A stretch of 64,000 nt of DNA from Luidia sarsii (Eukaryota > Echinodermata > Asteroidea > Paxillosida > Luidiidae). The stretch spans positions 6,018,840 to 6,082,839 of the forward strand of contig OX465115.1 in NCBI GenBank assembly GCA_949987565.1, given 5' to 3'. Numbering within the stretch: position 1 is the stretch's first letter; every line of letters starts with the position of its first letter. Positions 56,101 through 64,000 of the stretch are shown one piece after another. The notes beneath the pieces were generated by a model, which saw only the letters and a program-made list of their open reading frames with translations, was not told the origin of the DNA and did no database searches. Position numbers and translations under genes: made by a program.

Positions 56101-58702
56101 GGCAGCCTCCCGGCGTGAAGACCCGAAGCAGCGGAACGAGGAGGAGGTAAGCTGCGATGTCGCAACGCTTGGAGCTACCCGACCCGTCGAGCCTGAGAAA
56201 CAGCCTGGCAGCCTCCCCAACCGAGCTGGCAGCATCTGCAACAACAATAATGCCAACACTGACCCCCAGGAGGAGGTAGAGGGGGAGGGAGGTGAGAAGG
56301 ATGGGCCCGGGAACTCTCGTCAGGAATTCACAGGGACGGCAGCTGATCCACTACAACCCGGTACCCCCGAGCTTCCGGCCTGCGGTCTTGAGGCCATGCT
56401 GGATGCGATGCTCGACTTCGTCTCACGGGATGGTGCCAAGCGGTCTGGCGAAACCGCACCACCGGCCATGTCCGTCTCTGCCTCCGACACCAGGTCTGGC
56501 CTGAGCCAGCCGCCGCCGAACGCCGCGATGCTCGGTCTGCGGCGCCTGGTGCGCTCGCCAGGCAAGCCGCGAGGACCTCCCCCCGGTTTTGCAGCCAGTT
56601 TTGCTGACGGGCTGGGAGGCCAAGGCGAGCGAACTGTCCCCCCGCCCCCGGGCTTTGAGAAACCCGGCAGAGCGTCCACTAAAACGGCCAGCGGGAATGC
56701 TATCCACACCGACGGGGTAGGGGACTGGAAGGATGACAGACGGGAGAGGAACGAGGTGGAGGTCTCTGATGTCTGGGAGGATGACGACGATTGGTGCTAT
56801 GAGGTCCCGTGGCCGTCCGACTGGAGACGAAGCAACCGCGATGCCTCTCACCTACCGGTGGAGCTCAGAGAACAACTTCGCATCGACCTGACTCGACTGG
56901 GCCACGACGGCACCTCTGCCAAGCCATCCTCTTCTCGTCCTCAACATGTCAGCGAAGCAAAGCCTCCGCGGGGTACGGCCAAGAGCAACGCCAACAACAA
57001 CCGCTCATCGGCGACAGAGGAAAGCCCCATAGAGAAGAGAACGCCTTCAAAGGCAGACATGAGACGCCCTGAAGCTGCTCTCATCAACCCCCCACCGAGC
57101 GTCCTGAGGGAGGCGTCTTCACCGACTGGCGTCAGCTCCGATGTCACCTCGGACTTGGAGATAAGCAAGGATTCGGAATCAGCATCCAGCTGGGGCCTGG
57201 AGGTCAGCGAGCTCCTGCTGCTCCTCCTGACGTCGGAGTGGAGCGATGGAAGCACGTCCGGATTCCAGTCGGAGGAGCTCGGCTCTGTCGCTGCTTGGGA
57301 GAGTCTGGGGGCCGCGGGGTTCCGGCGACCTCCGCTGAGCGGCGGCAGCAAGCTGTCGCCGCCGACAGCCGACGGGCTGGGAGACATCGTCTCGCCGTTC
57401 TGCTTCACTCTCCCCGACGGCCAGGTTGATGTCTTGGATTGCCGCCCACTCGGTAATGATGACCTCTCCGATGACCTCCTCTCCGTGACGGAAAGAGACA
57501 ATCTGGAAATATACCTCTCAGACGGAACGTGGAGTGAGAACGAGCTGGGATTACCGTGCGAGACTCCCATCTTGAGCGAAACCGCGAACCGTGGGAGTTG
57601 GACTGGCGATTTCAGGACCTTCACTCTTGACAAGTGTGACTCGGCGATGCTGATCTTATCGTCGAAGGGTTTTCCCGAGAAGGGAGAAGAGCAGGGCGGG
57701 GAATCCCCGGTTTCATCCACTGAATGCCAAGACCTTGGAAAGCCCCAAGAGAAATCGATCGTTCAGCCACGGTCAGCTAACTCCAAAACGTCCATGGAGG
57801 ACCTACGGGAGGACCCGGTGACGGGGCTGGGTGAGATCCAACGAGGTGGCAGGAATGGCAGTGACATCTCCCCGGGATCCGGTCGGCGAGGCGTGGGAGG
57901 CCGAGGGGCAGACCGACCTGTCCCGGATCGTCGCGACCGCCTCGGGCAGCAAGCCCGAGGCTCACGGACGCAGGAGTCGGCGGGTCTGTTCGAGGAGAAG
58001 GAGAGCTTGGGAGACGGCCGCCGAGGCCGGAGTGAACCTCCGAGAAATCCTAGCATCGGAGCTTCTCAAGATAACATGGCGGTGGACAGCGCTCCATCCG
58101 AAGACACCCGTGAGGGTGAGTCGGACTCGAAGGAAGCTGAGCACAGCGGGAACGTGAAGGAGTACGGCCGCTTTTCAGGAGAGGAGCCGGGCGTAAAAAT
58201 GAGACAATGCCGAAATGGCACCAAAGGTAACTCCCTGCTCGTGCCAGAGGCACCTATGACTGACCAATCGATGGGTGATCATGTAGACTCACAGGCAGCA
58301 GCACCGAGACAGATGCAGCGGGTGGAAGCACCTCGTGGACTAAATCAGTCAACCTTGAAGGCTGGAGAATCCGAGACGGGCCCGGAGAAACACCGCGCTG
58401 CTCGTATCGGCACAGCAGCGCGATATCGTGAGCCTCTGGGGAGCGGTGCCCGTGGTGGGGCGCCCTCCAGCGGTCCGATGAGAGAGCCCGAGAGCGGGGC
58501 GACGTTGGCGGCAGCAGACTGCGTTCGTCTTGGAGTCGAGGAGAGGATGCGACGGGGCGATCATCAGTTTGCACGAGCCATAGAGACGGAGAGGCAGGCC
58601 GATGGAGGGTCGGTGCTCCAGCTTGCGCCGCCATCAAGCACCTACAACAAGGTCCTCAACTGGATCCAAGCATCGGACTTTTCTCTCTCAGAAAATCCCT
58701 GA
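53187..58702 (+). CDS. Unrecognised 1282-residue low-complexity protein, 4 exons
   Basis: Exons 53187-53224, 53736-53950, 54507-54623 and 55224-58702 join in phases 2, 1 and 1 without a stop, giving 1282 residues. The start MTSSKSRILHQEK follows a CpG-rich region; exon 2 continues FEIFEPGYVPNIDDILRE, exon 3 KRRSSIPEPSKVLPNRR. The 3.5-kb last exon encodes a GC-rich, mostly disordered protein: a Glu/Lys tract at about residues 262-372, two PPPGF motifs near 575 and 597, an acidic aromatic patch EDDDDWCYEVPWPSDW near 642-657, many Ser/Arg/Gly stretches, and a C-terminus STYNKVLNWIQASDFSLSENP shaped like a short conserved helix. PPPGF resembles ligands of GYF domains. I do not recognise the family; a short likeness of YVPNIDDILR to the switch I region of G-alpha proteins is probably chance. 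The exon 2 donor lies in a dispersed repeat, so that junction is the least certain. Confidence 0.68.
53910..54030. repeat. Single copy of the 62.1-63.3 kb satellite unit, inverted, overlapping an exon
   Basis: GTTATCACTCAGGTTCTTCT through CGCAAACCCTCCTATA is the reverse complement of one satellite unit. The proposed exon 2 donor of the 1282-residue protein gene (53950) falls in it. Confidence 0.75.
54325..54430 (+). mobile_element. tRNA-derived SINE
   Basis: Plus-strand box A-like CAGCTCAGGTGG, GAGCACTGGTGCG, eroded box B (AGATTAAAATCC); in intron 2 of the 1282-residue protein gene. Confidence 0.72.
55000..55130 (+). mobile_element. tRNA-derived SINE with duplicated head
   Basis: The head TAGTTGACTATTAGATAGTC is inverted on itself; then TAGCTCAGATGG and GGGTTCAAATTCC, tail TTTCTTTGACAATTTTCG. 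Ends about 90 bp before exon 4 of the 1282-residue protein gene. Confidence 0.75.
55636..55965 (+). repeat. Coding GAG/AAG tract
   Basis: About 330 bp of GAG with AAG codons encodes the Glu/Lys tract of the 1282-residue protein. Other frames give poly-Arg and poly-Ser shadows. Confidence 0.9.
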
Positions 58703-60014
58703 AATCTCTCTCTTTCTGTAGTTTTTATCGCACTCATAATAAGCGAAGAATGATTGATACCCGGGTTTTCCTGGTATTTGTTTCTACTTAAGGAGAAATT
58801 TTACAATTTGCCTTGAATGTTTATGAAGCCAATTGATCATGAAAGCGAAGAGTGATCATCGAATCGATATGATAAAGGAATTTAATAATTATTTTCATGA
58901 AATGCACCGATTCGATTGCGCAAATCGATATCTTTTCATGTTTTTAGACTGAAATACATTGCCAAAATAATAATGATTTCTAATGAAAAAAATATCTGAC
59001 GGTGGACGTTTAACTGAACTTCCCCGAAGCTTACGTCTGGCGCAATTAATCTGATCGCTACCCCTTATTCCAATCAGATTATAGTGCATGGGTAAATTTG
59101 TTTAGATAAATGAATTGGTTAATCATTCACCGATGGCTTTGTGGGTAAACACAAAATCATAATTAACAAAATGTTGGGAAGAATATCAATCTCACGAGAA
59201 AGTAGGAAAACTGATAACTGTATAAGATTTATAAGGGGCAAATTATAGAAACACAAACACTCGTTCACTTGAAATTTCGTTTAAAAATGTTTTTCATTTT
59301 GTAATAAAAATATAATGAAATTATTATCACCTTGTGATCTTCGTCATTATTTTAGAGGTAATGTTCTTTAATAACTGTTAAATTGTGAAACCCGATCTTA
59401 GGATTGCAAAGCTGGACAGATTTTTTTTAGAAATAAATTGGGAGGTTTGGTTGTAATATCAGTCAGAAATAATTTCCAACATTTTCGTGTCACAAGCTTC
59501 CGGTTTAGAATTAGCATGGGATGTGCTGTTATCAAAGTTACACCACAGCATGACTGAAGAAAAGCTTCGAATAACGCAGTCTCACAACAAACGCGCATGC
59601 GCCTGGATAAGTCGGCTGATAGGAAACGCCTAAAATGTTTAAACAACGTTCGTTCCTAAAGACCGCTGATCAATTCATACCATGGCCGCCCTGAGTCATA
59701 TATTCGTGTCATAAAAATTTAATGATTTGATAGGCGCAACAAAGCTGTGTGTATACAGTGTTTACGAATGCCTGCTGGGAATTAAGAGTCACTGAGACCT
59801 TGGGTAAACCAGATTAGGAATCATTTTGGACGCTGCGATCCTGACTGTTATATAACAGCTGTTGACGTTTCTGCTGAAGAGGCCATCGTTTATAAATTGC
59901 ACAACCGGTCTTGACTCTGTTTCCCCTTTATGAATAGCGCGCCCATTTGATACCATCAGACATTTCCTCAACCATCAGACCAAGCCTTCGGAAAGGATAT
60001 AAAGTACTGTCAAG
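58703..60014. other. Intergenic stretch before the scramblase gene
   Basis: AT-rich, no repeats or exons recognised. The last few hundred bases must include the scramblase promoter and 5' UTR. Confidence 0.5.
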
Positions 60015-63000
60015 ATGAGCGAACAAGAAGTGCAGGTAAATACGATCATTTTTGTCAGGATGAAATTGAATCAAGCAGTCGCCTCCCACAGAATCCTTCT
60101 TCCAGGTGTTCACAATTCTCAGACGTAAAAGGGCATGACGTTTCGATCCTAGCAGGACCTTTTCCAAAGGCTAGTCGAGTCTGTAATTCTCAGAGTCATG
60201 AAGCGTAAGGTGGGACACAATCATTCTTAGCTTGGAATCAATTCACGGTGGCTGCGATACACTATAAAAATAATAGGACTCGACTTCAATTTATTGTGTT
60301 TTTTTATTTGAGGGCGCGAATCTAGTGCCTTGTGGAGACCTTGTCCAATAGGTTTAAATGGTCTTCACAGGGAAATTGTAAAGGTGTATACAAATTATAT
60401 AGGTCTCCACAAGGTTTTCACGAAACTGATATTTGGAAAAAAAAATCAAAAACGGGAAATTTGTCATGGGTAAGAATTTCATGTCGCAAATTGAAGTGTT
60501 ATATAAATTGTAAGAGACATACAGTCACAAGAACAAAGCAATGTCTCCACAAGGATATGATCTTCAAGCTATGATAGATATTCACAATCAACGAAGCAGT
60601 AACTGTGAATTTGGAAACCCAGATTAGAACAAATGACAAAGAAAACTTTGACTGGACTGGGATTTGATTCTGAGACCTCTGGTTTTGCATAACAGTGCTC
60701 TTACCATCTCAGCTATCCACCCCAATAAAGGGCGGCCTTCCTTAATAGTAAACTAGTCAACTATAGTCTTTGCCGGGGTGCCAGTCAGAAGCATTAATTT
60801 AACCATTAACTGTCGTATCTCCAGGGAACATACCCCCACTTCTAATTCTATTCAGATGCAAACAATTGTATGAAACTGGCTACGGTAGCTCGGGGATCAC
60901 ACAAAGTGGATGCAGCAAATAATTATGGTCAATATTATCTAATGCTAGAGACTGCGTCCAAGCTGGTTATGCTTGTTAAGTGATCCAAGATGGTGGCGTT
61001 GTGACGTCATCGGTAAATGTCTATTCCTTGAAAGTGTGCTTAAAGGGGAAATGATACACGCATAAAAATGGTTTCTGGTGATCTTTTAGCTGGAACAGCC
61101 CGCGGTCAGCGTGAATGGACAGCAGTGGATGTCCAAGCCCCAAGGCCAAACCCCAGGGGTACCCCATGGATTGGAGTATTTGACGCAGGTGGACCAGATA
61201 CTGATCCATCAGCAGATCGAGCTGTTTGAGGCCATGACTGGCTTCGAAACCAAGAACCGCTATGCTATCAAGAACTCACTGGGACAACAGGTGTATTTCG
61301 CCTACGAGGGTAAGGGATCACAGCCATGTAATTCAAAAGCACCGCCATCACCATTGCCAACACCTGCACCACAATCAGTACAGCCACCACGCCCCTACCA
61401 CCGCCATTATCACCCCACCACCACCAACAACACTACCACCACCAGTACCGCAAAGTACCGCCACCACCACAACAATAACAGCAGCATGCAACCATGGAAA
61501 CCACACACAAACGACATTAATTCGCTCAAGTTGCCTGCGTGAAGCTTGTATACAGCGGCCCTGGTCGTTGAACGAATGCCTTGCAAGTAAGACGATGGGA
61601 CTTATAAGAGGGGGGGGGGGGAGTAGGTTGAGATTTTGTACTACATTTACAATCATCAATCTCAAAAGTTAGAGGGCCTGACGTTTCGATCCTAGCAGGA
61701 CCTTTCTCAAAGGCCTTTGCTTTGAGAAAGGTCCTGCTAGGATCGAAACGTCAGGCCCACTAACTTTTGAGATTTTATGTAGTGCAGGTCATTTTAGTCA
61801 GAGAGCAGTTTGCCACAGTTCTGGTATTAACTTCAATCAGTTACAGTTGAATGGTTGCGCCAGGGGCGTCCATTCTAGCGTTGAGACTGTAATCCAGGCA
61901 AGAACAGGACGGAGCAGGGGAAGGTGGAAAAGCAAAACCAAAATATCACCGAGCTTTTCTCTGTTTTTTTTTTAATCCCGTGGCCGGGTGTGCGCCAAGC
62001 TATAATGGTTTTGCTTTAAGAAAACACGAAGTTTGGTAACAATTGAAAAAGTTTCCAATAAAAAATGAGCCATCTCCATCCGACCGACTAACGGACTGGC
62101 AAGCTTTACCAAATATGTACATGTATAGGAGGGATTGCGGTGACGCCATGACTAAGGTCTATTAAAGACGAGGTATGGTTCTGAAAAGAACCTGAATGAT
62201 AAGTCTATAGGAGGGTTTGCAGTAACAGCATAAGGTCTCTTAAAGAAGAGGTATGGTTCTGAAAAGAACCTGAGTGGTAACTCTATAGGGGGGTTTGCAG
62301 TAACACCATAAAGTCTCTTAAAGAAGAGGTATGGTTCTGAAAAGAACCTGAGTGATAACTCTATAGGAGGGTTTGCGGTGACACCATGACTAAGGTCTCT
62401 TAAAGACGAGGTATGGTTCTGAAAAGAACCTGAATGATAAGTCTATAGGAGGGTTTGCAGTAACACCATAAGGTCTCTTAAAGAAGAGGTATGGTTCTGA
62501 AAAGAACATGAGTAATAACTCTATAGGAGGGTTTGCAGTAACACCACAAGGCCTCTTAAAGAAGAGGTATGGTTCTGAAAAGAACCTGAGTGATAACTCT
62601 ATAGGAGGGTTTGCAATAACACCATAAGGTCTCTTAAAGAAGAGGTATGGTTCTGAAAAGAACCTGAGTGATAACTCTATAGGAGGGTTTGCAATAACGC
62701 CATAAGGTCTCTTAAAGAAGAGGTATGGTTCTGAAAAGAGCCTGAGTGATAACTCTATAGGAGGGTTTGCGGTGACACCATGACTAAGGTCTCTTAAAGA
62801 CGAGGTATGGTTCTGAAAAGAACCTGAGTGGTAACTCTATAGTAGGGTTTGCAGTAACACCACGAGGCCTCTTAAAGAAGAGGTATGGTTCTGAAAAGAA
62901 CCTGAGTGATAACTCTATAGGAGGGTTTGCAATAACACCATAAGGTCTCTTAAAGAAGAGGTATGGTTCTGAAAAGAACCTGAGTGATAACTCTATAGGA

Positions 63001-63498
63001 GGGTTTACAATAACACCATAAGGTCTCTTAAAGAAGAGGTATGGTTCTGAAAAGAGCCTGAGTGATAACTCTATAGGATGGTTTGCGGTGACATCATGAC
63101 TAAGGTCTCTTAAAGACTATGTATGGTTCTGAAAAGAACCTGAGTGGTAACTCTATAGGAGGGTTTGCAGTAACACCACGAGGCCTCTTAAAGAAGAGGT
63201 ATGGTTCTGAAAAGAACCTAAGTGATAACTCTATAGAAGGGGTTTGCGGTGACACCATAAGGTATATTAAAGAAGAGTTATGGTTCAGAGAAGAACCTGA
63301 GTGAGTGATGTATATGATTCTTTATAACTCTATACAGTATTGGTTCGTAAGAAATGTTGCAGGACACGAGAATTGTAAGAGTAGATCTAACAGTGTTTTG
63401 TTGTTTCCGTGTTCGATACAGAATCGGATCTTTGTCACCGAATCTGCTGCGCCCAATTGCGTGGTTTCACCATGCATATCGTGGACAACAACTCGCAG
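60015..63498 (+). CDS. Phospholipid scramblase, 5' part (exons 1-3, gene continues past window)
   Basis: Exon 60015-60035 (MSEQEVQ), exon 61090-61309 and exon 63422-63498 join in phases 0 and 1 and give 106 codons; the last exon ends at a CAG-GTAAGG donor, so the rest lies beyond base 64000. Exon 2 contains [32 protein letters not shown] and [18 protein letters not shown], diagnostic of the scramblase family. Exon 3 has [14 protein letters not shown], aligned with the palmitoylated cysteine cluster of PLSCR1, and MHIVDNN. These are membrane-anchored beta-barrel proteins, proposed to move phospholipids between leaflets in a calcium-dependent way. The proline-rich N-terminus is short (about 25 residues before the conserved core, against about 85 in PLSCR1). 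The calcium-binding and C-terminal membrane segments are outside the window. Intron 2 holds a hairpin element and a satellite array. Confidence 0.93.
60125..60170. mobile_element. Hairpin element, half copy
   Basis: GGGCATGACGTTTCGATCCT plus AGCAGGACCTTTTCCAAAGG only. Confidence 0.75.
60310..60560. mobile_element. Dispersed repeat with GTCTCCACAAGG ends, copy 2
   Basis: Partner of 7370-7690; in scramblase intron 1. Confidence 0.65.
60630..60785 (-). mobile_element. tRNA-derived SINE
   Basis: Minus strand: TGGATAGCTGAGATGGTAAG, CAGAGGTCTCAGAATCAAAT, tail TTTCTTTGTCATTTG; in scramblase intron 1. Confidence 0.75.
61660..61825. mobile_element. Hairpin element, complete copy
   Basis: Inverted cores around CCTTTGC with the ATTTTAGTCAGAGAGCAGTT tail; in scramblase intron 2. 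Confidence 0.8.
62130..63300. repeat. About 80-bp satellite with internal GGTTCTGAAAAGAACC hairpin
   Basis: About 15 units: GGTCTCTTAAAGAAGAGGTA, TGGTTCTGAAAAGAACCTGA, GTGATAACTCTATAGGAGGG, TTTGCAGTAACACCATAA. Each unit has its own 5-bp-stem hairpin. Fills scramblase intron 2. Confidence 0.93.
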
Positions 63499-63689
63499 GT
63501 AAGGCAAGCACCGTCAAATCTCAAACTTTGGCGATCTATATGCTTCCCAGGATTAGTGTGTCTACCAAACTTTGTTTGACTAAAATGGCCAGAATGCAAA
63601 GCTGAAGAGAAGAATGATAGTGGTAGGCAGTTCGATCCTCGCAGGTGTTTCACACTAACGCACGTTAGTCGGGTTCCCCGTGGCATTAA

Positions 63690-63960
63690 GGTACCCCGAC
63701 GTCGCTTCTAATAAGCGTTGTCCGTCTATGGCCCTTTTTCGCAAACCCGGCTTAGGCTTCGGCTCCAGCTTCGTCTCACCAAAAGCTGAACACACAGGTT
63801 GGAGTTCTTTGATGAAGTTGAAGCTTTGGATTCTTTTTCGAAACGTGTACAATAGTACAGTATTACATTCAGAAACAAAGCAAAGGTATGGAACCTTGCC
63901 CTTTCAAATGCACGAAAAAGGAAAGACAAAGCCGGAGCCTAAGCCGAAGCCATATTTTCG
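63690..63960. mobile_element. MITE with GGCTTAGGCTTCGGCTCC ends
   Basis: Left end GGCTTAGGCTTCGGCTCCAG is answered at the right by GCCGGAGCCTAAGCCGAAGCC. Related to 1490-1815 and, by its ends, to the 50.4-kb MITE. In scramblase intron 3. Confidence 0.7.
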
Positions 63961-64000
63961 TGTCATTGGCTTCACCCCGTTGTGTTTAGTTATGGTCGAT

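Noticed and set aside
55438..56259. Antisense poly-Ser frame opposite the GAG tract
   Set aside because: Shadow of the coding Glu/Lys tract of the 1282-residue protein.
26690..60785. Genuine tRNA genes at the TAGCTCAGATGG sites
   Set aside because: Box A/B spacing varies, the bodies lack complete tRNA folds, and the copies share non-tRNA heads and tails: they are SINEs.
61310..61542. Extension of scramblase exon 2 into a His/Pro/Thr-rich tail
   Set aside because: A good GAGG-GTAAGG donor at 61310 and a matching third exon at 63422 show that this is intron.

Overview
This is a 64-kb window of an animal nuclear genome: spliced genes with GT-AG introns, tRNA-derived SINEs, non-autonomous DNA transposons, a LINE fragment and very many mini- and microsatellites. 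The gene set (TTC36, SZRD1, phospholipid scramblase, DFF45/ICAD-like, an NPC2-like ML-domain protein) and the compact introns full of hairpin-type mobile elements suggest a marine invertebrate deuterostome (echinoderm, hemichordate or amphioxus). The sequence alone does not let me choose. Most long open frames here are artefacts of satellites; the real coding sequence lies in short exons. I assembled these by hand from splice signals and phase, and every proposed gene keeps frame across all the junctions given.

Layout. 0.5-6.0 kb, minus: five-exon secreted ML-domain (NPC2-like) protein, with introns filled by TTGGG, 31-bp and GA-rich satellites. 8.9-10.7 kb, minus: a second signal-peptide gene of unknown family, 3' end unresolved. 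10.9-28 kb: almost all repeats. It contains an imperfect segmental duplication (about 13.2-16.5 kb and 24.5-26.8 kb), two transposon insertions datable by clean target-site duplications (CCGG and an 8-bp site), a LINE 3' end, 41-, 25- and 18-bp satellites and a large palindrome made of SINE fragments. 28.2-33.2 kb, minus: SZRD1, four exons. 33.9-36.5 kb, plus: TTC36, three exons, divergent from SZRD1 across about 700 bp. 36.5-43.4 kb: no gene recognised; SINE arrays and a TTTG-rich minisatellite. 43.4-49.5 kb, minus: two tandem DFF45/ICAD-like genes sharing an unusual N-terminal region, a CIDE-N domain and a DFF-C-like exon. 50.4-52.9 kb: inverted pair of MITEs. 53.2-58.7 kb, plus: a four-exon gene for a 1282-residue, low-complexity, unrecognised protein with a CpG-rich upstream region. 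60.0 kb to the right edge, plus: the 5' part of a phospholipid scramblase gene, truncated by the window end.

The genes do not form a pathway. Two loose themes are lipid handling (ML protein, scramblase) and apoptosis (DFF45-like pair; scramblases also act in dying cells), but nothing in the sequence ties them together. The most interesting points are the DFF45-like pair (domain order, gene-conversion-like identity confined to CIDE-N, a shared VEVD-G motif where vertebrate ICAD is cut by caspases), the reduced ML protein, the unrecognised 1282-residue gene, and the transposon and SINE architectures.
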